A stretch of 64,000 nucleotides of DNA. Source: Lasiodiplodia sp. COLG20 (taxonomy: Eukaryota > Ascomycota > Dothideomycetes > Botryosphaeriales > Botryosphaeriaceae). The notes below the pieces were generated by a model. The model was not told where the DNA came from. It did no database searches and saw only the letters and a program-made list of their open reading frames with translations. Below, piece by piece: positions 56,031 to 64,000 of this stretch. The position numbers and the translations under genes are program-made. The DNA is taken from NCBI GenBank assembly GCA_009801085.1, contig VNWV01000006.1, forward strand, positions 1,488,001 to 1,552,000, read 5' to 3'. Positions within the stretch are counted from its first letter, which is position 1. Every line of letters starts with the position of its first letter.

Positions 56031-57792
56031 TTTTTTTTTTTTGTTTTTTGCTTTGAGAAAAAGAGAGAAAGTGTCGTGGCTCATCCATGGTTGAATTGTA
56101 TCTCACATTTCTACAGAAAACACGTCTTCGCGGACCTGCAAGCATATATCTGCATAAGCAAAGATTGCTCGGATGTATCTTTTCCGGACTCTAGCAGATG
56201 GATCGAGCATGAGTTTGATGCTCACCAGAGAGCATGGAAATGCAATCGCTGCTCGAAAACCTTTACGACTCGTGCCCAATTCGTGGATCATATGGCATCT
56301 CGGCACTCAAAAAGTTTGTCAGAAAACCAGCTCTTAGAACTGGCCGAAATTTGCTGGTTCCAGCGGCCACAGGTCCCAGCCAACAATTGTCCTTTCTGTG
56401 ATGATTGGGATGCGCGACTCAGGGAGATAAACCAGCATATACTCCGTGGCTGCCCTGTTCTTGTATCGAAAAAGCAGTACCGACGGCATGTGGCGCTCAC
56501 ATGGAACAGTTGGCACTATTCGCCATTGGACCATCTCAAGCTAATGGATCCGAAGCAGGATCACAAAGCAACAATGCCGTCGGGGAAGCAGATCATATTC
56601 ACGCCACTGATGCTGCAATTAGAAGCACCACAGCATCTTTTGCCGTTCGTACACATCAAGGCTCCACCTCATCCATCCATGATCTTATCAATGAAATTGA
56701 TAGTCTCTCCGACGCCATAGACCTATCGGCGACTCAATTCAACGGCGCACAAGAAGAGACACGGGTGGATTCCACAACACTAACTAACGATCACTCGACC
56801 GTTAACCCAATGCAAAATTCAATGGACGAAAATTCATCGATACCATTGTGTTCGCCCCAAGTTACTAACCTCGTTTATGACAACCCACCAGATTACTATA
56901 CGCCTCAGCTCGCCGACCAACAGGGTGTCGATTTCAACACTTTCAACAGTTCCACTTTCAACAATATCAGTTTCAACAGCGACTTCCACGTCCCGCCTTT
57001 TGACACACCCGAGGGCGCACCAGAATGGGGCTTCCAACCCTTTGGAGAGGAAGAGGGAGCAATCCGTCTGAGGAATTATACACCCCTTTCAACCTGGGAA
57101 AGGATAGACGATCCCAGCCGCCCTGCCTTGCGGATACGTACAGAGGAGTCAAGCTTAAGGTTTGCTTGCCCGTACTACCAAAGGGACCAATCGAGGGAGC
57201 CAAAGCAAATATCTTGCGTATGGCCTGGATTCAAAAGTATAGCAAGACTAAAGTGAGTATTCGCGCTTAGAAAAGCCTGCCTTTATAAGTACTAAGAATA
57301 TCACTAGAGAGCATTTGTATCGGCACCATATGCAACCACCATACTGCGTTCGCTGCTGCCAGGAGTTTACTAGCCAGGAAGAGCTTGACAGCCATCTTGC
57401 TATCAAGACGTGTCCGGATGTTCCCGTGAAACCAATTTTTGACGGGATGACCAACAATCAGAGAGTCAAACTTAGAAAGAGAGAAAGGAAATCTGATCAA
57501 TGCGCGGATGAAGAGAAGTGGGCGCGTATCTATCGCATTCTATTTCCCACAGACGAAGAAGTCCCGTCACCATGTAAGTACCGTCTGATCCTACAACTCC
57601 TTTGCCATCAACTACGCATCATCCCCTCATCCGGGTTTTCTGGAGAACGCCGGGTTTCCAGAAGCCAATTGGCTAACCTCTTTACAAGGGGTGGCAGAAA
57701 CAGAAGAAAATGTAGACGACTCTGCCGTGGGCGAGAACTGGTCTATCGACGGGAACCCCGATCAGGCAGAAGCACGGTTAGCGGGTGACTAG
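54918..57792 (+). CDS. AcuF-like C2H2 zinc-finger protein with an apparent frameshift
   Basis: Exons 54918-55963, 56117-57252, 57308-57573 and 57689-57792 (introns 153, 55 and 115 nt). The start MCIFRKTRRCIDEF fits the family. N-terminal block: FGRFEIWAENIGAL and SLDHRLRDSTGVTRQVEAILDDIVESI. Middle: ASDQPPIDHHYDIAHVCEKFP. Then fingers CPYCYQ..., CNRCSKTFTTRAQFVDHMASRH and CPFCDDW..., a RRHV/HMEQLALFAIG block, and a C-terminal CVWPGFKSIARLKEHLYRHHMQPPYCVRC and EEKWARIYRILFPTDEEVPSP. Inside exon 2 the frame shifts at about 56491: the conserved RRHV-(G)-x-HMEQLALFA motif is split between two frames, as if one base were missing. Without correction the product stops near 56720 (about 549 aa). The downstream frame has no stop for 280 codons and splices correctly, so the break is recent or an assembly error. 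Confidence 0.75.
55997..56042 (+). repeat. (TC)n plus T-tract microsatellite inside intron 1
   Basis: About twelve TC units run into about twenty T, all within the first intron of the AcuF-like gene. It lengthens the intron to 153 nt. Tract length is likely unstable and may be misassembled. Confidence 0.85.
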
Positions 57793-58134
57793 TTTCACAA
57801 GCATGGCATGCGGCCGGAGACTTATCTGGCAGAATAAGGATCACTCCCTCAAGAACAACCACCAATACTGGAAAGAAGTTTTAAAAGGGGTTGCGATATA
57901 CTGTTCGAGCAAAAAAAAAAAAAAAAAGAGAGAGGGCAAACTATCAGCAAATACTTTCAGCGTTGCGTCATAGCTCTTGGGTTTATTTATTCCATCGTTG
58001 TTCCCACCCAAACGAGACTGTTTTTCCCATAGCGTACATGAGTTCATAAGAATTAGGTAGATTGCAACCGACACCGTCGTATTTGCTTCTCCAAATATTG
58101 TAAAAAGATACAATCTAATCTCGTTTTCGCATGA
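57793..58134. other. convergent intergenic region with A17 tract
   Basis: 3'-to-3' spacer. An A17 run followed by GAGAGAG lies at 57911-57927. No gene seen. Confidence 0.6.
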
Positions 58135-60002
58135 TCAGTGCGGCTTATCCTCGTCCTGCCCAAAGTGTTCCCTACAGACACGTTAGCAAATCTCGCAAAA
58201 CTTATAGAGAAACGGCCACCATACCTCGCCCACGGACTCTTCAACCTAATCGCCTCCCCCTTATAAAAGAACACGAACGGAATCGCGCACAGCGGGATGC
58301 TCAAAAACGCCAGCAACGTCCCCGCCCACTCCCACCCCAGCGTCTGATACATCTGCTTCCCGAACAGCGGGAACCCCGCGCCCACCAAATTTCTTACCAA
58401 AATCACGCCCGCCAGCGCCGACGCGCTGTACGTCTGATAGCTATCAACGACATAGTTCAAAATAGCCAGGATAATGATGTAGATGCCGGCGCCGAAAAAC
58501 GCGCTCGCGACGATGGGCACGATCCAGTGCACGGAGGGGTAGCTGGTCCAAGCGAACCAGAAGAGCGAGACGGGCAGCAGGAAGGTGCCGAAGCGGGCGA
58601 GGTGCATGCGGGCCTCGGGCACGCCGGTGCCGCCGGCTTGCGCGACGCGGCGCAGGTAGTAGCGCTCTTGCAGCGGCAGGTGCAGCGACGCCGCTACGAG
58701 GCTGCCGACGGCGAGCCCGGCGAACGAGCAGCCCCATTGCCCGGCGTTGAAGCCGTGGCCGTCGCCGAAGACGAGCGGGAAGGACTCGTTGAGGAGGTAG
58801 ACGATGCCGTAGATCCAGCCGTTGTAGAGGGCGGCGAAGAAGGTGATGCTGTTTTTGAGCGAGTGAGCCTCGAGTACATTATCTAGAAGGAGCAGGTCTG
58901 GTTCTGAGAGGAAGGACTTACGGCTCGGTGAAGAGGAAGCGGATGGGCCGGGTGAGGGTTATGGCGAAGAGCGTGTGCAGGCTCTTCTTCTCGTCGGCGT
59001 CGGCGTCGAGAAGGTTGTCTGCCGCTGAGTCGAAGCCTTCGGCGCGGAGCTGTTTACGGACGCGTTTTGCCTTTTTCTCAAGGATGATCGAAGCACGTGT
59101 CTCTGGGACGGTGAGCTGTGGAGTCGTTAGCGATAAGTTCTGGCTTGAAGAATTGAAGACTTTACCACAAGGAGAATCCAGACGCCTCCGAAGATGGCCA
59201 AGTACACCCAGAACAACCATCTCCAGCCTTTGTTCAAAGCAATGTAGCCACTGATGACCAAAGCGAGTGGCGGACCGAATGTGCTGCTCAGTCCATAGAT
59301 GGCCATGGCGCTTCCACAATCATTTCTCGCCCAAAGATCACTAACGGTTCCTCCAGTGTTTGTTAGCGGCGCGCTTCCGAAGAAGCCCTGCAGCAAGCGG
59401 CAGACGATGACGGTTCCGATGTTTGGCGCAAGAGCCAACGGTATCTGGAATATGACGAGAAGCAGCCAGGACCACACGTAGACTGGGCTTCGGCCAAAAT
59501 ATTCAGACAAAGGTGCCAGCATGAGGGGCCCGACAGCGAAGCCCAGGATGTACATGGACAGGCCCACGGTTCCGACTTCGGCAGAAACAGAGAAAGTCTC
59601 TATGAGCTGCTCTTGGCCGGAGCTGTATCCGCCTGCGCAAAGACATCTGTGTGGAATTTGTCAGTGTTTATTCTGATCCTGGAAGCTCTAGAGGGCTCGG
59701 AGAACATACGTGAGCACGTTCAGCATGCTGACGAAACAAGTGATGTACCACTTCTTCCATTTTGGCCAATTCCGCGGAATGTCCCTGTCATCAACGGAAA
59801 AGGTCAAGTAGACAGATTCAGCATTTTCAGGAAGCTCTCTCGCACGGTTGAGAACTTGCTCCTCGGAGAGCAGGATCTTGCTGTCGGATTCCTCCTTTCG
59901 GAAGCCGCCGGAGGGAGAATCCACATTCGAAGTTCGCGATTCCAGCTCTTTTTCCAAGTCTGCAGGGTCGCTGCGGTCTGAATTCTGGCGCTGGTCTCCC
60001 AT
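58135..60002 (-). CDS. MFS transporter, DHA1 drug/polyamine type
   Basis: Five exons (60002-59710, 59646-59166, 59115-58922, 58848-58225, 58171-58135) give 542 aa; introns 50-73 nt. A hydrophilic N-terminus is followed by SVDDRDIPRNWPKWKKWYITCF, typical of fungal DHA1 exporters. Then SMYILGFAVGPLMLAPLSEYFGRSPVYVWS (motif A region), CRLLQGFFGSAPLTNTGGTVSDLW (motif B/C region), LTVPETRASIILEKKAKRVRKQLR, RPIRFLFTEPITFFAALYNGWIYGIVYL and LPVSLFWFAWTS. The tail is SPWAREHFGQDEDKPH. The 3' acceptor of intron 3 was chosen so that FTEP joins ITFFAALYNG, as in the family. It probably exports toxic compounds or polyamines by proton antiport; the substrate is unknown. Confidence 0.9.
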
Positions 60003-60868
60003 TGTGCGAGGCAATGCTGGCTGGGTTGAGGGAAAAGGGGATGCGGTGAAGCGGACGAGAGCTGAAGAGGATTTAAAAGGCGGCGAGCGGGCTTGCACGC
60101 CGTCCAGCGACGATCGGTCGCCAAGGCACTGGACTGGCAACCCCAGAGCTTGACCGAGCGGTGTGGGGGCATCTCCAAACCCCAAGCTCTCGACTCCATC
60201 TATGACGGCATCTCTTGCCGCAGATGGCGTTGATCATGACCCGCTAGTGATTGCAGTGCTTATCACCTACCAGCGAACACAATTGCAGACCGACACCAAT
60301 TCGTCGAAGCCGCTCTTTGATTTCCGCCTGCACCCGTAGTCGGCAGTAGGTGAAAGCAGTCGTAGGCTGGCGGATGTTGTGGAAGTCAGCACGGGAGTAG
60401 GTGGCGGAAAAAGGCGGGTTGATGATCGTCGGGCGGGACGGGGCAGCAAAAGAAGCTCTTGCCAAGCCCCACCAAGAACTTTTGGCAGCTCCACATTTAC
60501 TACTCCCTCTTATCAACGATCCATACTCCATTGGCCGTACAGACAACCCGTTTTCCGCCGCTTGTGCCTGAGAGTGACGCGGCCACGCGGCTCATCCTAT
60601 CGGCTCCTCTACCCTTGCAAGTATGGTGGATCGGTGCGATATTCCCGCGATATTCCCTTGATTTGCGAAACTTGTGCTCATCCACTTACCTAAGTTGCAA
60701 GAATAATTTGTTCAATGTGGACGACGTAATGTGAAAGAGGTTGAATTGGCTTTTGTGTCAAGTCTGTTGACGGATATTTCTCGCCTCTACCTTTCAGACC
60801 CCAACCAGTAAACTCCAAAAAATGATGCGTACATAACAAAACATCTCACGTTACCTGCTCCCAAATAT
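60003..60868. other. intergenic
   Basis: Upstream of the MFS exporter and downstream of ILV1 (both minus). C-rich near the MFS start, A/T-richer toward ILV1. The short plus-strand ORFs here look random. Confidence 0.5.
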
Positions 60869-62676
60869 CTACTCTCTGAGGAACATCTTGTAGACCGGGT
60901 TCTCCGTCTCCTCGTTGAAGGGGTAGTTGATCTTCTGCAGGAACTCCTTCAGCTCGCTCTCCTTGTCCTCGGGGCACTGGATGCCTGCCAGGATCTTTGC
61001 GACGTCACCGCCGTGGTTACGGTAGTGGAACAGCGAGATATTCATGTCGGGCTGCATCGTAGTTAAGAATTTGTACAGAGCGCCCGGCCTCTCTGGGAAC
61101 TCGAACGCGAACAACCTCTCGTTGGAGACGGCGGATGGGCAACCGCCGATGAGATACCTGACGTGGGATTTGGCAACCTCGTCACCCGACAGGTCGACGG
61201 CGTGCATGCCATCTTTCTCCAGCCGGGTGATGAGGTCGGCCAGATCACGGCTCCGGCTGGCAGCATTCAGTGCGATACCGATGAGGATGTTGGCTTTTGA
61301 TGCGTCATTGTAGCGGTAGGCAAACTCGGTGCAGGACATGGGGTACACGGCCTTGATCAGGTTTGCGAAGGCACCGGGCGCCTCCGGGATGGTGACAGAT
61401 AGCAGCGCTTCCTTCTTCTCACCGAGCGCAGCACGTTCGGCGACGAAGCGAAGGCGGTCGAAGTTCATGTTGGCGCCCGAGGCAACAGCGATGAGGCCAC
61501 GGTTGGTGTTGGGCGAAGGGTTGGCAGCGACGTACTTCTTCAGACCTGCCAGTGCAAGCGCGCCTGCGGGCTCGACGATGGAGCGCGTGTCCTCGAAGAT
61601 GTCCTTAATGGCGGCGCACGTCTCGTCCGTCGTGACTTGAATGACCTCGTCCACGACCTCAGACGCTACACGGAAAGTCTCCTCGCCAACGTTCTTCACA
61701 GCGGCTCCGTCAGCAAAGAGACCGACTTCCGAAAGGGCGACTCGGCGGCCGGCCTGGAGCGACTGGACCATGGCGTTCGCATCGTACGTCTCAACGCCAA
61801 TGACCTTGACGTGAGGCGCTATGCGCTTGATGTAGACACCCACACCGGCGATCAGACCACCGCCACCCACGCAGCAGAAGACTGCCTCCAGCTCCTGCAG
61901 GTTCGTCTGGCGCAGGACCTCCATGCCGATGGTACCTTGGCCGGCGATGACGTACGGGTCGTCGAACGGCGCAATGTTGACCAGGCCGTGCACCTTCTCC
62001 AGCCTGTGTGCCTCCTCCTTCGCCGCGTCGAAGTCGTCTCCGTGGAGGACGACGTGCCCGCCTAGTCTCGAAACGTTCTTGTGCTTGATGTCCGGAGTGC
62101 CGGATGGCATGACAATGGTGGCGGGGATCTTGAGTTTCCGGGCAGAGTACGCAACGCCCTGGGCATGGTTGCCTGGACCAATCAGCACGCCTACTTCCAA
62201 ATCTCCAGGCAATACTTATGGCATACCTGCAGAGCAAGCAATGACGCCCTTGAAACTTTGCACCTGGTCCAAATGCGCCATCTTGTTGTAGGCACCGCGC
62301 AGCTTGAAACTGAAGACAGGCTGCAGGTCCTCACGCTTCAGCATGACGTTGCATTCCAGGCGGTTGCTAATATTAACGGCATGGGTCAGAGGCGTCTCCT
62401 TCACAACCTCGTAGACGCGCGACGTCAGGATCAGTCGCAGGTACTGCTCGACGGTCAGAGGCAGCGGCGCAGAACTCGGAAGGGCTGCATTACGTCTGGA
62501 TAGCCATTGGGAAGCAGGAAGTGCTCCGGCACACCCTGAGTCTTCACCACGGGGCTCTGCGGCGGCGGCGTCGGGTTGGCGGTATATTCGGTCAGTGCGA
62601 AACTGTTGACCTTGGGCGTCTGGGGGCGGGTCGTGGTGCCATTGGTCTCGACCTTCGGCGACGTTGGATTCGCCAT
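60869..62676 (-). CDS. ILV1: threonine deaminase (isoleucine biosynthesis)
   Basis: Three exons (62676-62494, 62443-62227, 62172-60869; introns 50 and 54 nt) give 567 aa. The PLP-dependent fold type II enzyme turns threonine into 2-oxobutyrate. Visible are [19 protein letters not shown], the PLP-lysine motif [42 protein letters not shown], the glycine loop [10 protein letters not shown] and [13 protein letters not shown]. Two C-terminal ACT-like regulatory domains ([18 protein letters not shown]... and [17 protein letters not shown]...) should bind isoleucine or valine. The first 60 residues are Thr/Pro-rich ([18 protein letters not shown]) with few arginines, so the mitochondrial presequence is not obvious. 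Divergent from MED8. Confidence 0.95.
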
Positions 62677-62990
62677 GGCTCAAAGCAGCGGATTTCTGGT
62701 GGAAAAGAAAGGAGAAGTGTGCGCGAGAAATGTTGTCGTTCGATAATTTGGCTGCATTCTTACAATGCGTCAGAGCAAGCCCTCGTCCCGCATTTTCCAT
62801 CATCCGATCTCGCAACTGACTCGCGCAAGCTCGTTGCTTCAATTACGCCTGCTCCGACTCGCCGACACACCAACACCAACTCTCCAACACTCCGCGCCGC
62901 ACTCGACCCACAATCCAACCTCAACTTCACGTCGTACCACCGGCAATCCGACCCCACCACCAACCAATTGACCCGGACCTCCGCACCACC
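62677..62990. promoter_or_regulatory. ILV1/MED8 divergent promoter
   Basis: 314 bp between the two start codons serve both genes. The MED8-proximal half is C/A-rich (CCAACACTCCGC..., CCCCACCACCAACC), a typical fungal leader. No TATA box stands out and I could not see a clear regulator site. Confidence 0.5.
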
Positions 62991-63707
62991 ATGTCCGCCC
63001 ACGCCCACGCGCCGACCTCGCGCGCCCCACCCGACGAAGTGCGCTCGCTCGACCTCCTCGCACAACGACTACAACACCTGAACGGCGCGCTCGAAGTCCT
63101 CAAGAACACGCAGCTCTCGTACAGCTGGGACGCGAGCGCGCCGCCCGCGCCCTGGCCGACCGTCGCCCACCAGTCCAACATCATCAACGGCCGCCTCAGC
63201 GCGCTGCTCGAGGCCTTCGCCGCCAACCGCACCCTGCTCGGCCAGGCCCACCCTTTCCCGCTGCCCACCTTCCCCGGCCGCTCCCACGAGAACATGGCCA
63301 CCCAGCTGACCCGCAAGAAGATGGTGCCCTGGGTCGAGGACTGGATCGCCGACGGCCTCAAGCTGGCCACCGGCGCCGAGGCTGCCGACGATGCGGTGGC
63401 GAGGGCGGATGGCGCGCGCCCGTTGAAGCTAGCGGGGGAGGGCGGTCTGACGGGCGAGCAGGTTGAGGAGTTGTGGGATTGGGCGGGGCCGGCGGGCGGC
63501 GAGATTGGTAGGGAGGTTCTGACGGCTGAGGATGAGGACGAAGAGGGTGACGACGAGGATGAAGATGAGGAGGACGAGGAGGAGGGCGCCATGGAGGGCG
63601 TTGAGGGTGCTGGGGCTGAGAAGAAGACGGAGACCGTGCCGCCCATCCGCCCGATGATGCCCTTGGACGACATCTTGAAGTTCGTCAGCACTGGCGTGGC
63701 GCCGTGA
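62991..63707 (+). CDS. MED8: Mediator complex subunit 8
   Basis: Intronless, 238 aa, starting MSAHAHAPTS in a CACCATG context. Helical N-terminal half: SLDLLAQRLQHLNGALEVLKNTQLS, then WPTVAHQSNIINGRLSALLEAF and the diagnostic FPLPTFPGRSHENMATQLTRKKMVPWVEDWI. The C-terminus has a long Asp/Glu run (about 180-200) before the conserved end PIRPMMPLDDILKFVSTG. Med8 is a head-module subunit of Mediator that bridges activators and RNA polymerase II (family knowledge). The C-terminal PLDDILKF helix is the part that binds Med18/20 in yeast. Intact. Confidence 0.92.
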   Translation: MSAHAHAPTSRAPPDEVRSLDLLAQRLQHLNGALEVLKNTQLSYSWDASAPPAPWPTVAHQSNIINGRLSALLEAFAANRTLLGQAHPFPLPTFPGRSHENMATQLTRKKMVPWVEDWIADGLKLATGAEAADDAVARADGARPLKLAGEGGLTGEQVEELWDWAGPAGGEIGREVLTAEDEDEEGDDEDEDEEDEEEGAMEGVEGAGAEKKTETVPPIRPMMPLDDILKFVSTGVAP

Positions 63708-64000
63708 GGATCGCTGGCTTGGTCCCATCACGGCGTGGGAAATTTTCTTCTCATACGATACCCTTTTGAATCTACGGCCGGTGCTTCTTCCAGCATTGGT
63801 ATCAGCAATTCCTCGCCCAGGCCACACCACCTACCTATTGTCGTAGGTCCACGTATAAGCATAAGGGCGCTGTAGCTGGTGGGCGGACAGTAAGCGGGAC
63901 GACTAGTATCCTACCGCTTAGGGTGGAATATACTTGCTTAATCGGCTGGGACTTTCATAAGAGCCGGCTTCCCTCAGCGAGCAAACGCATGCAGCTTTGA

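Overview
The window is nuclear DNA of a filamentous ascomycete (Pezizomycotina). Coding exons are GC-rich and interrupted by short introns, mostly 47-75 nt, with GTAAGT/GTATGT-like donors and CTAAC/CTGAC branch points. Genes lie on both strands, and several families are fungal-specific (Med8, DUF7580, AcuF-like C2H2, Lys12). A Dothideomycete is my best guess from the gene mix; this is inference, not proof.

0-20 kb: the C-terminal part of the WD40 ribosome-biogenesis protein Jip5. Next come two free-standing RNase H-fold genes (3.7 and 9.9 kb) that flank a seven-exon MFS sugar transporter on the other strand. An orphan three-exon gene follows at 11.2-16.9 kb; it encodes about 1842 aa and joins three long open frames, with acidic tracts and a C2H2 pair. 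Then comes a glutaminyl-peptide cyclotransferase ending in KDEL, divergent from a mitochondrial TMEM70-like membrane protein. The gene-poor leading 3 kb holds a (CTA)20 microsatellite and two diverged copies of a tRNA-like, SINE-resembling unit.

20-42 kb: a 1104-aa nuclear coiled-coil protein, an FBXO31-like F-box protein, a fungal C2H2 protein, mitochondrial homoisocitrate dehydrogenase (LYS12, lysine biosynthesis), a small secreted elicitor-like protein and the Srs2 anti-recombinase helicase. Long gene-poor spacers separate them. One contains a 38-bp inverted repeat whose arms differ only by transitions.

42-64 kb: a three-copy degenerate tandem repeat, two charged nuclear-type proteins, a large multi-pass membrane protein, tRNA-Val(UAC), a secreted RNase T2 and a twin-CX9C protein. 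A head-to-head pair follows: a DUF7580 gene (helical N-terminus plus kinase-like C-terminus) and an AcuF-like zinc-finger gene broken by one apparent 1-nt frameshift. The window ends with a DHA1-type MFS exporter, threonine deaminase ILV1 and, divergent from it, Mediator subunit MED8.

LYS12 and ILV1 are amino-acid biosynthesis genes and SRS2, JIP5 and MED8 are core nuclear genes. The most unusual locus is the DUF7580/AcuF-like pair at 52.6-57.8 kb, whose architecture recalls fungal incompatibility or cell-death modules. All exon joins were deduced by hand from splice signals and frame, without transcript support.
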